From positions 310,001 through 374,000 of the forward strand of contig NZ_JAEFCB010000001.1 of the NCBI RefSeq assembly GCF_016405905.1: a stretch of DNA of 64,000 nucleotides, in the 5' to 3' direction. The stretch comes from Variovorax sp. IB41 (GTDB lineage Bacteria; Pseudomonadota; Gammaproteobacteria; Burkholderiales; Burkholderiaceae_C). The notes under the pieces are model-generated. The model searched no databases and had not been told where the DNA came from. It saw only the letters and a list, made by a program, of their open reading frames with translations. The translations under genes were made by a program, and so were the position numbers. Of this stretch, positions 39,104-48,667 are shown one piece after another (the stretch's first letter is position 1; every line of letters begins with the position of its first letter).

Positions 39104-40328
39104 CGTCCAAAGCAAGCTGCTGATCGTCGATGACCTGCCGGAAAACCTGCTGGCGCTGGAGGCGCTGATCCGCGCGCCCGACCGCCTCGTGTACCGCGCG
39201 GGCTCGGCCGAGGCGGCGCTCTCGCTGCTGCTGGAGCATGAATTCGCGCTCGCCATCGTGGACGTGCAGATGCCCGGCATGAACGGCTTCGAGCTGGCCG
39301 AGATGATGCGCGGCACCGAGCGCACGCGGCACATCCCGATCATCTTCGTGAGCGCCGCGGGGCGCGAGCTGAACTACGCCTTCCAGGGCTACGAGAGCGG
39401 CGCGGTCGACTTCCTGCACAAGCCGCTGGACCCGCACGCGGTGGTCAGCAAGGTGAACGTGTTCGTCGACCTGTACCAGCACCGGAAAGCGCTGCGCCAC
39501 GAGATGGAGCTGCTCGCCGCCGCGCACAGGAAGCAGGAAGAACTGGTGCAGCAGCTGCAGCACACGCAGCACGAGCTGGAGCGCGCGGTGCGCATGCGCG
39601 ACGACTTCATGTCGATGGTCTCGCACGAGCTGCGCACGCCGCTCAACACGCTGTACCTGGAAGCGCAGCTGCGCCAGCTGCATCTCTCCAAGGGGAACCT
39701 GGCCAACTTCTCGCCCGAGCGGCTGCCCGCGATGATCGAGCGCGACCAGCGGCAGATCCGCAACATGGTTCGGCTGATCGACGACATGCTCGACGTGACG
39801 CGCATGCGGCGCGATGCGCTCTCGATCCAGACCAAGCCGGTGGACCTCGCGGTGCTCGCGCGCGCCGTGGTCGAGAACCTGCGCCAGCAAGCCGAGGCCG
39901 CGGGCTCGGCGATCACGCTCGAAGCGCCGGCCGAACTGCGCGGCGTGTGGGACGAATTCCGCATCGAACAGGTGCTCACCAACCTCCTGACCAACGCGCT
40001 GCGCTACGGCGGCGGCAAGCCCGTCGAGATGGTGGTCGAGCAGGCCGGCGGCACGGCGCGCGTGAGCGTGCGGGACAACGGCATCGGCATCGCGCCCGAA
40101 GACCAGGCCCGCATCTTCGAGCAGTTCGAGCGCACCGAGCACAGCCGCCAGCACGCGGCGGGACTGGGCCTGGGGCTCTACATCACGCGCAAGATCGTGG
40201 ACCTGCACGCCGGGCAGATCGGCGTGCAGAGCGCGGCCGGCCAGGGCGCGCGCTTCACCGTCGAGCTGCCGCTGCAAGGCGAGCCCGCAGCGCCCGAAGC
40301 GCCAGAGACGCCCGCAGCGGCCGCGTAG
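39093..40328 (+). CDS. Receiver-histidine kinase hybrid
   Basis: A 411-residue soluble protein: receiver domain (residues 7-120; acceptor Asp in AIVDVQMPGMNG), coiled coil (about 135-168), HisKA (MVSHELRTPLN near 170-180) and HATPase (TNLLTNALRYGGG, DNGIGIAPED, GLGLGLYITRKI). It ends in a Pro/Ala tail. GGAGG six bases before the ATG marks the start inside the CheB gene. The receiver probably takes phosphate from the large hybrid kinase, then gates this kinase. Confidence 0.92.
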   Translation: MPIDVQSKLLIVDDLPENLLALEALIRAPDRLVYRAGSAEAALSLLLEHEFALAIVDVQMPGMNGFELAEMMRGTERTRHIPIIFVSAAGRELNYAFQGYESGAVDFLHKPLDPHAVVSKVNVFVDLYQHRKALRHEMELLAAAHRKQEELVQQLQHTQHELERAVRMRDDFMSMVSHELRTPLNTLYLEAQLRQLHLSKGNLANFSPERLPAMIERDQRQIRNMVRLIDDMLDVTRMRRDALSIQTKPVDLAVLARAVVENLRQQAEAAGSAITLEAPAELRGVWDEFRIEQVLTNLLTNALRYGGGKPVEMVVEQAGGTARVSVRDNGIGIAPEDQARIFEQFERTEHSRQHAAGLGLGLYITRKIVDLHAGQIGVQSAAGQGARFTVELPLQGEPAAPEAPETPAAAA

Positions 40329-40370
40329 GAACACCCCTACGAGGCCCGGGACACAATCCGTTGATACTGC

Positions 40371-40393
40371 TTCTTTCGCCTTACGAGAAAGAA
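40371..40393. promoter_or_regulatory. Hairpin overlapping the ribosome site of the lone receiver gene
   Basis: TTCTTTC (40371-40377) can pair with GAAAGAA (40387-40393) across a nine-base loop. The second arm includes the only purine-rich stretch before the GTG start at 40402, so folding of the mRNA would hide the ribosome site. Could equally be an operator. Confidence 0.35.
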
Positions 40394-40401
40394 AAATCGC
40401 T

Positions 40402-40764
40402 GTGAACGTGCTGATCGTGGATGACAACGAAGCCGCTGCCGACCTGCTGCAGGAACTCCTCACCCTGCAGGACCACACGGCCCGCTGCACCTACACCGCG
40501 CAGCAGGCGATGGACGCGGCGGCCGCCGAGCACTTCGATGCCGCGCTGATCGACCTCACGCTGCCCGACTTTCCGGGCACCGAGGTGGCGCGGCGGCTGC
40601 GCGCCAGCACCGCCGAAGGCACGCCGCGTCTGCTGGTCGCGATCTCGGGTTTCTCGGCGCAGGACGCGGCGGGCGAATCGGCCAAGGGGCTGTTCGACCA
40701 CCACCTGCAAAAGCCGATCGACATCGCGCAGCTCGATCGCATCCTGGCGCAGCCCGCGCGCTAG
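40402..40764 (+). CDS. Single-domain response regulator
   Basis: A 120-residue stand-alone receiver (VLIVDDNEAAADLL, acceptor Asp in ALIDLTLPDFPG, KPID near the end with the conserved Lys). No output domain, so it acts by protein contact or as a phosphate sink in the five-gene module. It starts at a GTG with a weak ribosome site, 73 bp after the previous stop. Confidence 0.88.
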   Translation: MNVLIVDDNEAAADLLQELLTLQDHTARCTYTAQQAMDAAAAEHFDAALIDLTLPDFPGTEVARRLRASTAEGTPRLLVAISGFSAQDAAGESAKGLFDHHLQKPIDIAQLDRILAQPAR

Positions 40765-40778
40765 GCGCCCCGGAGGCC

Positions 40779-41309
40779 ATGCCGATGCGTCGCCTCTTTC
40801 CTGTTCTCCCGCTTCTCCTTTTCTTGCCGCTCGCATCGACGGCGGGATGGACCGATGGCGCGGGCAAGCCGATTCCCGATTCCGAGTCCATGCGAAGCGA
40901 TGGCGAGTTTCTTGTCCAGCTGGTCATCACCCCGGACGAGGCCGAGCTTCGCAAGGCCTGGAATACCTCCAGCCCCGCGCCGGCGCTGCGCACGGTCGAG
41001 AGCGTCAAGCGCGCGGTCAGCTCCAGCGCGATGCTGATCCTGCGCGGCTGCGCGCCGAATGCCATCGGCCAGTGCGAAGTGGTCGTCGAGTTCTTCGTGG
41101 TCACGCCCAGCGGCAAGCGCGTGCCTGCCGGGGGCGGGCCGCTCTGGACCTCGGAGCCGCCGCGGGCCACGCTGGTGCTGGGTTCGGCGAGCATGAACTT
41201 CGGCTTCGGCGCGACGGATGAAGCGGGCCTGTACAGCGTGCAGGCGAAGGTGACCGACCGGATCGGCGGCCGCACGCTCGAGCTTTCCAGGCCGCTTCGG
41301 CTGGAGTAG
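40779..41309 (+). CDS. Secreted protein of unknown function
   Basis: A 176-residue protein with a Sec signal peptide (MRRLFPVLPLLLFLPLAST) and a mature part of mostly beta-type sequence (FLVQLVITPDEAEL, CEVVVEFFVVTPSGKRV, ATLVLGSASMNFGFGATDEAG, YSVQAKVTDR). Two Cys (CAPN..., QCEV) could form a disulfide. I do not recognise a family. It starts 14 bp after the receiver gene and may be co-transcribed with the signalling cluster. Confidence 0.72.
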   Translation: MPMRRLFPVLPLLLFLPLASTAGWTDGAGKPIPDSESMRSDGEFLVQLVITPDEAELRKAWNTSSPAPALRTVESVKRAVSSSAMLILRGCAPNAIGQCEVVVEFFVVTPSGKRVPAGGGPLWTSEPPRATLVLGSASMNFGFGATDEAGLYSVQAKVTDRIGGRTLELSRPLRLE

Positions 41310-41350
41310 CGCGCGGGCCGCGCGCGGGCCGGCGCTCTGGCCGGCGCGCC
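41310..41350. terminator. Possible GC-rich stem after the secreted-protein gene
   Basis: GCGCGGGCCGGC and GGCCGGCGCGC can pair around a short loop just after the stop codon. No T-run follows, so it may be a factor-dependent stop or only GC-rich sequence. Confidence 0.25.
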
Positions 41351-41362
41351 TTCAAAGCCTAG

Positions 41363-41413
41363 TGGTAAACCACGAAGGCTAAATTGGTGAACCACTTTTA
41401 GACTGGCTCACCA
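41363..41413. promoter_or_regulatory. Three TGGT-N2-ACCA-like operators before the GntR gene
   Basis: TGGTAAACCA (41363-41372), TGGTGAACCA (41385-41394) and TGGCTCACCA (41404-41413) are dyads of the type bound by FadR-subfamily GntR regulators. The first two centres are 22 bp apart, two helical turns, and the third ends three bases before the regulator ATG. Autoregulation is likely. Confidence 0.7.
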
Positions 41414-41416
41414 ATC

Positions 41417-42148
41417 ATGGCCACGCTCATCGAATCCCCCACCCCGCCGGCCGCCGACGCGGACACCGACCGCACCTACCAGCGGCTCGCGGCCCGCATC
41501 GCCGGGCTCATCACCGAGGGCGAATTCAAGCCGGGCGACCGCCTGCCCTCCGAGCGCGCGCTCGCCGACCGTTTTGGGGTGAGCCGCACGCTGGTGCGCG
41601 AGGCGATCATCGTGCTGGAGATCCAGGGCAATGTCGAGGTGCGCGGCGGCTCGGGCATCTACATCTGCGCGCCGTCGCCGGGCGCCGCGCCCGCCGCCTC
41701 CGCCTACACGCTGTCGCCGGGCCCCGGGCCTTTCGAGCTGCTGCGCGCGCGCAGCCTGATCGAATCCGAAATAGCCTCCGTCGCGGCCGAGAACCGCAAG
41801 GACAGCGACATCGACCGCATCTACGCCGCGCTCGCCGCGATGCGCGAGCACATGCAGGACAAGGCGGCCAACGAAGCGGCCGACCGGCTGTTTCACCTGC
41901 GCATTGCCGAATCGACCGGCAACAGCGTGCTGCTGCAGATGGTGACCGCGCTGTGGGACCACACCAAGGCGCCCATCTGGTCGCAGATGGAAGCGCACTT
42001 CCACACGCCCGAGCTGCGCCGCGCCTCGCAGGACGACCACCAGCGCGTGTTCAACGCGCTGCTCGAGCGCGACCCCGCGGCCGCCCGCGCCGCGATGCGC
42101 GGCCACATCGATCGCGTGATCGCCGAGTTCGCGCAGGCCTGGCGCTGA
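41417..42148 (+). CDS. GntR-family regulator, FadR subfamily
   Basis: A 243-residue repressor-type protein with an N-terminal winged helix (residues 20-85; GDRLPSERALADRFGVSRTL, EVRGGSGIYI) and an all-helical FCD effector domain whose metal/ligand residues appear in LIESEIASVAAEN and RLFHLRIAESTGN. It precedes a sugar-acid uptake and catabolism operon and resembles UxuR/ExuR-like control of hexuronate genes. Operators are visible immediately upstream. Confidence 0.92.
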   Translation: MATLIESPTPPAADADTDRTYQRLAARIAGLITEGEFKPGDRLPSERALADRFGVSRTLVREAIIVLEIQGNVEVRGGSGIYICAPSPGAAPAASAYTLSPGPGPFELLRARSLIESEIASVAAENRKDSDIDRIYAALAAMREHMQDKAANEAADRLFHLRIAESTGNSVLLQMVTALWDHTKAPIWSQMEAHFHTPELRRASQDDHQRVFNALLERDPAAARAAMRGHIDRVIAEFAQAWR

Positions 42149-42236
42149 ACGGCCGGCCCGGCGGGCGGGCGGGCGCCTCCCTTTTCCCCTCGCCCGATCC
42201 GGGCCGCACGTAGAACCCCAGAACTGGAGACTGAAG

Positions 42237-43067
42237 ATGACAACGACGAAGACCCTGCTCGCCGCCCTCGTGGCCGCGGCGTTTGTCGGCCACGCGGTGG
42301 CGCAGACCGTGCCCCTGCCGGCGCCCGGCACGAGCGCGCGCATCGACGCCATCAAGAAGTCCGGCGTGCTGCGCGCGGGCGTGCTGTCCAACCCGCCGTG
42401 GCTGGTGGAGAACACCACCGGTTCGGGCGACGCATGGGCCGGCCCGGCCTGGCTGCTGGCCAACGAAATGGCCAAACAGTTGGGCGTGAAGCTGCAGGCG
42501 GTTCCCGTCTCGCACGAGACCAAGGTGCCGGTGCTCGCATCGAACCAGGCCGACATGACTATCTCGCCGCTGTCGGTAACGCCCGAGCGCCTGAAGGTGG
42601 TCGACTTCGTGACCTATTCGCGCACCGCGCTGTGCGTGTTCGGCCGCGCCGACAACCCCAAGGTGGCCAACGCCAAGTCGATCGACGACTTCAACAACCC
42701 GAACATCACGGTGGCCTACTTCACCGGCGGCGGCGAGGAGAACTGGGTCAAGAAGCGCTTCCCGAATGCCAAGCTGCGCGGCGTGTCCACCGCCGGCACC
42801 GCGGCGCCGGTGGAAGAAATCATGGCCAGGCGCGCCGACGTGACGCCGATCAACCGCGTGCCATGGCAGGCGCTCACCCGCAAGGTCAAGGGCCTGAAGG
42901 CGCTGCCCGATGGCAACAACTGCCAGGACTCCACCGAGATGGCCACGCCCATCGGCCTGGCCATCGACAAAAACCAGCCCGAGTACCTGAACTGGCTCAA
43001 GGCCGTGAACGACCAGATGAAGCCCAAGCTGGACGCGGACGAGGCCCGGATCATCAACACGATGTGA
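42237..43067 (+). CDS. ABC transporter substrate-binding protein, family 3
   Basis: A 276-residue periplasmic protein with a Sec signal peptide ending AHAVAQ near residue 22. Family 3 features: IKKSGVLRAGVLSNPPW, LANEMAKQLGVKLQAVPV and SNQADMTISPLSVTPERLKVVDF. A CTGGAGA ribosome site precedes the ATG. This class binds polar amino acids or small organic acids; the downstream genes suggest a hexonate or hexuronate, an unusual ligand for this class. Confidence 0.9.
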   Translation: MTTTKTLLAALVAAAFVGHAVAQTVPLPAPGTSARIDAIKKSGVLRAGVLSNPPWLVENTTGSGDAWAGPAWLLANEMAKQLGVKLQAVPVSHETKVPVLASNQADMTISPLSVTPERLKVVDFVTYSRTALCVFGRADNPKVANAKSIDDFNNPNITVAYFTGGGEENWVKKRFPNAKLRGVSTAGTAAPVEEIMARRADVTPINRVPWQALTRKVKGLKALPDGNNCQDSTEMATPIGLAIDKNQPEYLNWLKAVNDQMKPKLDADEARIINTM

Positions 43068-43093
43068 GCCTGGGCTCCCAGCCTGGCGATCTC

Positions 43094-43759
43094 ATGGATC
43101 TCGATTTCTCTCCGCTGATCGACAGCTGGCAGTACCTGCTGGGCGGCCTGGGCGTCACGCTGCTGCTGTCGGTGCTCACCGCCGCCGGCGCGCTGGTGCT
43201 GGGCACCGCGCTGGGCCTGGGCCGCGTGTACGGCGCGGCCTGGCTGCGCATTCCCATCGTGTTCTACATCGACACCCAGCGCGCGATTCCGGTGCTGGTG
43301 ATCCTGGTGTGGTTCTATTTCGCGGTGCCCATCCTCACGGGCATCAGCTTTCATCCGTTCTGGGCGGCGCTGATGGCGCTCACGCTGCACATCGCGGCCT
43401 ACGTGGCCGAGATCGTGCGCGCGGGCATCGAGTCGATCCGGCCCGGCCAGGTGCGCGCGGCGCTCGCGCTGGGCATGTCGCGCGCGCAGATCGTGCGCAA
43501 GGTCGTGCTGCCGCAGGCGCTGGTGCGCATGCTGCCGGCCTTCGGCTCGATCCTCTCGATCACCATCAAGGACACGGCCATCGCCACCGTCATCGCCGTG
43601 CCCGAACTCATGAAGCGCGCCGAGACCATCGCGGGCCAGAGCTACCGGCCGATCGAGGTGTTCACGGTGGTGATGTGCATCTACTTCATCATCCTGTTCC
43701 CCGGAACACGGCTGATCGATGCGATCTACAAGCGCGTTGCGCACCTGGGGAGGTCGTGA
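43094..43759 (+). CDS. Polar-amino-acid-type ABC permease (first)
   Basis: A 221-residue permease of the HisM/GlnP group with about five helices. The loop [20 protein letters not shown], which binds the ATPase, is intact, and [14 protein letters not shown] is typical of the group. It is 26 bp after the binding-protein gene and its last base is the first of the next gene's ATG. It probably forms a heterodimer with the second permease. Confidence 0.93.
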   Translation: MDLDFSPLIDSWQYLLGGLGVTLLLSVLTAAGALVLGTALGLGRVYGAAWLRIPIVFYIDTQRAIPVLVILVWFYFAVPILTGISFHPFWAALMALTLHIAAYVAEIVRAGIESIRPGQVRAALALGMSRAQIVRKVVLPQALVRMLPAFGSILSITIKDTAIATVIAVPELMKRAETIAGQSYRPIEVFTVVMCIYFIILFPGTRLIDAIYKRVAHLGRS

Positions 43760-44418
43760 TGGGGCTGGACTGGAGCATCGTCTGGGACCACCGCTTCGAC
43801 CTGCTGCACGGCGCGCTGCTCACGGTGCTGCTCACCGTGCTGACCATGGTGGTGGCCGTGCCGGCGGGCATCGTGCTCGCGCTGATGCGGCTGTCCAGAT
43901 CAAGAGTGTTGTCGGGCGCGAGCCAGGCCTTCGTGGAGTTCTTTCGCAACCTGCCGTTGATCCTGGTCGTGTACTGGGCCTTCTACGTGATGCCGGTGCT
44001 GCTGCACATCGAGTTCTCGGCCTTCACCACGGGCCTGGTGGCGCTGTGCCTGAACGTGTCCGCCTACAACGCCGAGACCTTCCGCGCGGGCATCAACTCC
44101 ATCCGCAAGGGCCAGACCGAGGCCGCCATCGCGGTCGGCATGAGCCGCTGGCAGGCCATGCGCAAGGTGGTGATCCCGCAGGCCTGGCGGCGCGTGCTGC
44201 CGGTGCTGGCGAGCACGTGGGTGTCGCTCTTCAAGGACACCTCGCTGGTGTCGGTGATCGCGGTGGGCGAGCTCGCGCACGTGGCGCTGCAGATCCGCTC
44301 GTCGAGTTTTCGCGTGCTGGAGATGCTCACGGCCATGGCCGCCATCTACTGGCTCATGGGCTATCCGCAGGCCAAGCTGGTGGACTGGGTACAGAAGAAA
44401 TTCGAGGTCAAGGAATGA
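43759..44418 (+). CDS. Polar-amino-acid-type ABC permease (second)
   Basis: A 219-residue paralogue of the preceding permease, with [15 protein letters not shown] and the docking loop [20 protein letters not shown]. It overlaps the first permease by one base and the ATPase gene by four, consistent with equal expression of both channel halves. Confidence 0.93.
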   Translation: MGLDWSIVWDHRFDLLHGALLTVLLTVLTMVVAVPAGIVLALMRLSRSRVLSGASQAFVEFFRNLPLILVVYWAFYVMPVLLHIEFSAFTTGLVALCLNVSAYNAETFRAGINSIRKGQTEAAIAVGMSRWQAMRKVVIPQAWRRVLPVLASTWVSLFKDTSLVSVIAVGELAHVALQIRSSSFRVLEMLTAMAAIYWLMGYPQAKLVDWVQKKFEVKE

Positions 44419-45182
44419 TGAGCGAACGCAAATCGGCGGGCCAGGCGCCGGTCGTCGTGTACGACAACGTGCGCAAGCTGTACGGCGACTTCGTCGCGCT
44501 CGACGGCATCACGGTGCAGGTCAACAAGGGCGAGGTCATGTGCCTCATCGGCCCCTCGGGCTCGGGCAAGTCGACGCTGCTGCGCTGCACGAACGCGCTG
44601 GAAACCATCGACGGCGGCCGCGTGCTGATCGACGGCGTGCCGCTGCCCACCGACGAGCGCCAGGCGCGCAAGGTGCGCCAGCGCATGGGCATGGTGTTCC
44701 AGAACTTCGAGCTCTTTCCGCACAAGAACGCGCTGGACAACGTGGCCATCGGCCCGGTCACCGTGCTGGGCATGAGCGAGGCGAAGGCGCGCGAGCGCGC
44801 GATGAAGCTGCTCGAGAAGGTGGGCCTGGCCAACAAGGCGCTCAACTTTCCGAGCGGGCTTTCCGGCGGCCAGCAGCAGCGCGTGGCCATTGCGCGCGCG
44901 CTGGCCATGGAGCCCGAGGTGATGCTGTTCGACGAGCCCACCTCCGCGCTGGACCCCGAGACCATCGGCGAAGTGCTCAACGTGATGAAGAAGCTGGCCG
45001 ACGAGGGCATGACCATGGTCGTGGTGACCCACGAGATGGCCTTCGCCCGCAGCGTGGCCGACTGGGTCGTGGTGTTCGACCACGGCAAGGTCGTCGAGCA
45101 GGGGCCGCCCCGGCAGATCTTCGAGGCGCCGCACGCCGAGCGCACGCGCGACTTTCTCGGCCATCTCGGCTGGCAAGGCTAG
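44415..45182 (+). CDS. Polar-amino-acid-type ABC ATPase
   Basis: A 255-residue ATPase of the GlnQ/HisP group: Walker [11 protein letters not shown]-loop [11 protein letters not shown], signature [10 protein letters not shown], Walker [16 protein letters not shown]-loop VTHEMAFAR. Two adjacent ATG codons (44415, 44418) could serve as start, both behind AAGGA. It completes the importer; the catabolic genes begin 54 bp later. Confidence 0.94.
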   Translation: MMSERKSAGQAPVVVYDNVRKLYGDFVALDGITVQVNKGEVMCLIGPSGSGKSTLLRCTNALETIDGGRVLIDGVPLPTDERQARKVRQRMGMVFQNFELFPHKNALDNVAIGPVTVLGMSEAKARERAMKLLEKVGLANKALNFPSGLSGGQQQRVAIARALAMEPEVMLFDEPTSALDPETIGEVLNVMKKLADEGMTMVVVTHEMAFARSVADWVVVFDHGKVVEQGPPRQIFEAPHAERTRDFLGHLGWQG

Positions 45183-45236
45183 TCCTGGTCCTGGGCCGGG
45201 CCGAACTCCCACCCTCTTTCCTGAACCGCAACCCTC

Positions 45237-46448
45237 ATGAAAATCACCAACGCCCGCATCATCGTCTGCAGCCCGGGCCGCAACTTCGTCACCCTCAAGA
45301 TCGAGACCGACGAGGGCCTGACCGGCATCGGGGACGCCACGCTCAACGGGCGCGAGCTCTCGGTGGCGGCCTACCTCACCGAGCACGTCATTCCCTGCCT
45401 CATCGGCCGCGACGCGCACCAGATCGAGGACATCTGGCAGTACCTGTACAAGGGCGCCTACTGGCGCCGCGGCCCGGTGACGATGACCGCGATCGCCGCG
45501 GTCGACACGGCGCTGTGGGACCTGAAGGCCAAGGCCGCCAACATGCCGCTCTACCAGTTGCTCGGCGGCAAGAGCCGCACCGGCGTGATGGTGTACGGCC
45601 ACGCCAACGGCCGCGACATCGAGGAGACCGTCGATGAAGTGCTGCGCTACAAGGAAGACGGCTACCTCGCGATCCGCGCGCAAAGCGGCGTGCCGGGCCT
45701 GGAGAAGGTCTACGGCGTGGGCGGCGGCACCATGTTCTACGAGCCGGCCGACGCCGACCTGCCGGGCGAGCACGACTGGTCCACGGCCAAGTACCTGGAG
45801 CACACGCCCAAACTCTTCGAGGCGGTGCGCAGCGCGGTCGGGCCCGACACTCACCTGCTGCACGACGTGCACCACCGGCTCACGCCCATCGAGGCGGCGC
45901 GGCTGGGCAAGGCGCTGGAGCCTTGTCGCATGTTCTGGATCGAGGACGCCACGCCGGCCGAGAACCAGGAGGCCTTCAAGCTGATCCGCCAGCACACCAC
46001 CACGCCGCTGGCCGTGGGCGAAGTCTTCAACAGCATCTGGGACTGCAAGGACCTGATCCAGAACCAGCTGATCGACTTCATCCGCACCACCGTGGTCCAC
46101 GCGGGCGGCATCACGCAGCTGCGCCGCATCGCGGACCTCGCCTCGCTCTACCAGGTGCGCACCGGTTGCCACGGCGCGACCGACCTGTCGCCGGTGTGCA
46201 TGGGCGCGGCGCTGCACTTCGACCTGTGGGTGCCCAATTTCGGCGTGCAGGAGTACATGCGCCACACCGACGAGACCGATGCGGTGTTCCCGCACTCGTA
46301 CACCTTCGCCAACGGCATGCTGCATCCGGGCGAAGCACCGGGCCACGGCGTGGACATCGACGAAGCGCTGGCCGCCAAGTACCCGTACCAGCGCGCCTAC
46401 CTGCCGGTGAACCGGCTGCAGCACGACGGCACGCTCTGGAACTGGTGA
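45237..46448 (+). CDS. D-mannonate dehydratase, enolase superfamily (ManD/RspA type)
   Basis: A 403-residue enolase-superfamily enzyme expected to dehydrate D-mannonate (or D-gluconate) to 2-keto-3-deoxy-D-gluconate. ManD features: catalytic region VMVYGHANG, metal-ligand and acid-base pair in LLHDVHHRL, second and third ligands in [12 protein letters not shown] and AVGEVFNS, and the conserved Trp at the extreme C-terminus (TLWNW). The RspA-type subgroup contains low-activity members, so specificity should be treated with care. The next gene, a fructuronate reductase-like enzyme, would supply mannonate. Confidence 0.9.
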   Translation: MKITNARIIVCSPGRNFVTLKIETDEGLTGIGDATLNGRELSVAAYLTEHVIPCLIGRDAHQIEDIWQYLYKGAYWRRGPVTMTAIAAVDTALWDLKAKAANMPLYQLLGGKSRTGVMVYGHANGRDIEETVDEVLRYKEDGYLAIRAQSGVPGLEKVYGVGGGTMFYEPADADLPGEHDWSTAKYLEHTPKLFEAVRSAVGPDTHLLHDVHHRLTPIEAARLGKALEPCRMFWIEDATPAENQEAFKLIRQHTTTPLAVGEVFNSIWDCKDLIQNQLIDFIRTTVVHAGGITQLRRIADLASLYQVRTGCHGATDLSPVCMGAALHFDLWVPNFGVQEYMRHTDETDAVFPHSYTFANGMLHPGEAPGHGVDIDEALAAKYPYQRAYLPVNRLQHDGTLWNW

Positions 46449-46450
46449 GC

Positions 46451-47956
46451 ATGGCGCGCCTGCATCCCGACACCCTGCCCCACCTTCCGCCGGACCTTCC
46501 GCCGGACCTTGCGCGGCCGCTGTACCCGCGCGCGTCGCTGCAGGCGGGCATCGTCCACCTGGGCGTGGGCGCGTTTCACCGCGCGCACATCGCGGTCGTC
46601 AACGAGGCGGCGCTGCATGCGAGCGGCGACCTGCGCTGGGGCACCGTCGGCGTGTCGCTGCGCGCCGGCGACACGCGCGATGCGCTGCGCCCGCAGGGCG
46701 GTCTCTACACGCTGGCGCTGCGCGATGCGGCCGAGGACGGCAGCCCGCGCGAGTCGCTGCAGGTCATCGGCAACCTGCTCGACGTGCTGGTCGCGCCGGA
46801 AGACCCGCAGGCCGTGCTCGAACGCATCGCCCATCCGGACACGCGCATCGTCAGCCTGACGATCACCGAGAAGGGATATCACCACGATCCGGCCACGGGC
46901 GCATTGCGGCTGGACGACGCCGACATCGCCCACGACCTTGCGCACCCCGAGGGGCCGCGCACGATGCCCGGCTTCGTTGCGCATGCGCTGAACCTGCGCC
47001 GCGGCCGCGGGCTCGCGCCGCTCACGCTGCTGTCCTGCGACAACCTGCCGGCCAACGGCGACACGACGCGGGGCATCGTGCTGGCATTCGCGCAGCAGGT
47101 GGACGCGGACCTCTGCGAATGGATCGAGGCGCACTGCACCTTTCCCAATTCGATGGTCGACCGCATCGTGCCGCGCACCACCGACGCGGACCGCGAACGC
47201 ATCGCGGCGCGCCTTGGCGTGGAAGACGCGTGGCCGGTGATCGGCGAGCCCTTTCTCGAATGGGTGGTGGAAGACCGCTTCGCGAACGGCCGGCCCGACT
47301 GGACCGCGGGCGGCGCTCGCTTCGTCGAACACGCCGAGCCCTTCGAGCGCCTGAAGCTGCGCATGGTCAACGGCAGCCATTCGGCGCTCGCTTATCTGGG
47401 CGCGATGGCCGGGCTTCGCACGGTGGACCGCGCGATGGCCGAGCCGGCGCTGCGCAGCTACATCGACGCGCTGATGCGCGAAGAGATCGCGCCGACGCTG
47501 CCCGAGATGCAGGGCATCGACCTGGACGGCTATCGCGCGCGGCTGCTGCAGCGCTTTGCGAATCCGGCGTTGCAGCACCAGACGAAACAGATCGCGATGG
47601 ACGGCTCGCAGAAACTGCCGCAGCGCCTGCTCGGCACGGTGCGCGACCGGCTGCGCGCCGGGCAACCCATCGACCGCCTCGCGCTGGCGGTGGCGGCATG
47701 GATCCATTACCTGCGCGGTGTCGATGAAACCGGCGCGCCGCACGAGATCCAGGACCCGCTGGCCGGCGCATTGGCGGCACGGCGCGCGCAGGCCGGCACA
47801 GCCCGCTCAGTGCACGACCGCGTCGCGTTTTTCACCGGCTTTGCGCCGGTCTTCGGCGAGTTGGGTGGGGAGCCGCGTTTTGTTGCGGCAGTGGCGCATC
47901 AGGTGCAACGGCTCGAAGAGCGCGGTGTGATAGCCACGCTGGAGGCGATGCCCTGA
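46451..47956 (+). CDS. Mannitol dehydrogenase-family oxidoreductase, fructuronate reductase-like
   Basis: A 501-residue NAD(P)-dependent polyol/uronate dehydrogenase. The Rossmann start IVHLGVGAFHRAH and the catalytic signature K-x4-N-x2-H (KLRMVNGSH) are present, together with TITEKGYHH and SCDNLPANG. Length and context fit UxuB, which interconverts D-fructuronate and D-mannonate, rather than mannitol dehydrogenase. A tandem duplication of the LPPDLPP coding unit lies near the N-terminus. Starts two bases after the ManD stop. Confidence 0.88.
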   Translation: MARLHPDTLPHLPPDLPPDLARPLYPRASLQAGIVHLGVGAFHRAHIAVVNEAALHASGDLRWGTVGVSLRAGDTRDALRPQGGLYTLALRDAAEDGSPRESLQVIGNLLDVLVAPEDPQAVLERIAHPDTRIVSLTITEKGYHHDPATGALRLDDADIAHDLAHPEGPRTMPGFVAHALNLRRGRGLAPLTLLSCDNLPANGDTTRGIVLAFAQQVDADLCEWIEAHCTFPNSMVDRIVPRTTDADRERIAARLGVEDAWPVIGEPFLEWVVEDRFANGRPDWTAGGARFVEHAEPFERLKLRMVNGSHSALAYLGAMAGLRTVDRAMAEPALRSYIDALMREEIAPTLPEMQGIDLDGYRARLLQRFANPALQHQTKQIAMDGSQKLPQRLLGTVRDRLRAGQPIDRLALAVAAWIHYLRGVDETGAPHEIQDPLAGALAARRAQAGTARSVHDRVAFFTGFAPVFGELGGEPRFVAAVAHQVQRLEERGVIATLEAMP

Positions 47957-47984
47957 CGCCTCGCCCCGCGCGCCCGGCTGCCGG

Positions 47985-48620
47985 TCAGGGCGTTCCGAGC
48001 ACCATCGTCCAGTAGTACGGATACGCGTTGCCCGCGCCACCGCGCACGCACGCGAGCGCCACATGCTTGTAGTTCGCGCCCATCAGGTTGCGGCAGTGGC
48101 CTTCGCTGCCCTGCCACGAGTTCATGGCCGAGGCGACGCTGTTCTGCCCGGCCGCGATGTTCTCGCCGACGCCCGACCACTTGTAGCCCGCGTCGGTGGC
48201 ACGGGTGCCCACGGTGCTGCCGTCCGAACCGGTGTGGTCGAAGAAGTTCTTGGCGACCATGTCGCGCGAATGGCGTGTCGCGGCCGCATCGAGTTGCGCG
48301 TTCCATGCCACAGGCGCGGCGGCCGGGAACGCGGTGGCGCCACAGGTCTGCGGCTGGCTGCGGAACTGGTTGACGCGGGTGATCGTGTCCTGCACGAAGT
48401 CCGGCAGGCCGCAGCTCTCCAGTGCGGTGGGGCCGGGCGCCGGCGCCGGATCAACGGCCGGTGCCGGCGCGGGAGCCGGCGCGGCCACGGGTGGAATGCC
48501 CAGGCCGACCGGCACTGCGCCGCCACCACCGCCACCCCCTCCCCCACCGCAGGATGCAAGCAGCACGATCGCGAGGGCGCTGAGGGTGCCGATGGCGGTG
48601 CAATGGAGTTTCGAACGCAT
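47985..48620 (-). CDS. CAP/SCP-domain lipoprotein
   Basis: A 211-residue exported protein. The signal peptide ends in a lipobox (VLLASC), followed by ten consecutive Gly and a Pro/Ala-rich spacer, then a CAP domain (VNQFRSQPQTCG, HSRDMVAKNFFDHTGSDG, GENIAAGQNS, WQGSEGHCRNLM). The CAP His/Glu residues are kept (NFFDHTG, GENIA, GHCRN). Bacterial CAP proteins are secreted with poorly known function, some linked to envelope or lipid binding. Start MRSKLH is chosen; an upstream ATG adds a non-signal tail. Confidence 0.87.
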   Translation of the reverse strand: MRSKLHCTAIGTLSALAIVLLASCGGGGGGGGGGAVPVGLGIPPVAAPAPAPAPAVDPAPAPGPTALESCGLPDFVQDTITRVNQFRSQPQTCGATAFPAAAPVAWNAQLDAAATRHSRDMVAKNFFDHTGSDGSTVGTRATDAGYKWSGVGENIAAGQNSVASAMNSWQGSEGHCRNLMGANYKHVALACVRGGAGNAYPYYWTMVLGTP

Positions 48621-48667
48621 GGTTTCCGGCGATCCTTGTGAAAGAAAAAAAGACAGAGACAACGGCC

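Noticed and set aside
48478..48548. Run of Gly codons in the CAP lipoprotein as a possible tandem-repeat or phase-variation site
   Set aside because: The codons are mixed GGN forms following the lipobox, a common spacer in exported lipoproteins; no mononucleotide tract long enough for slippage is evident in the coding strand.
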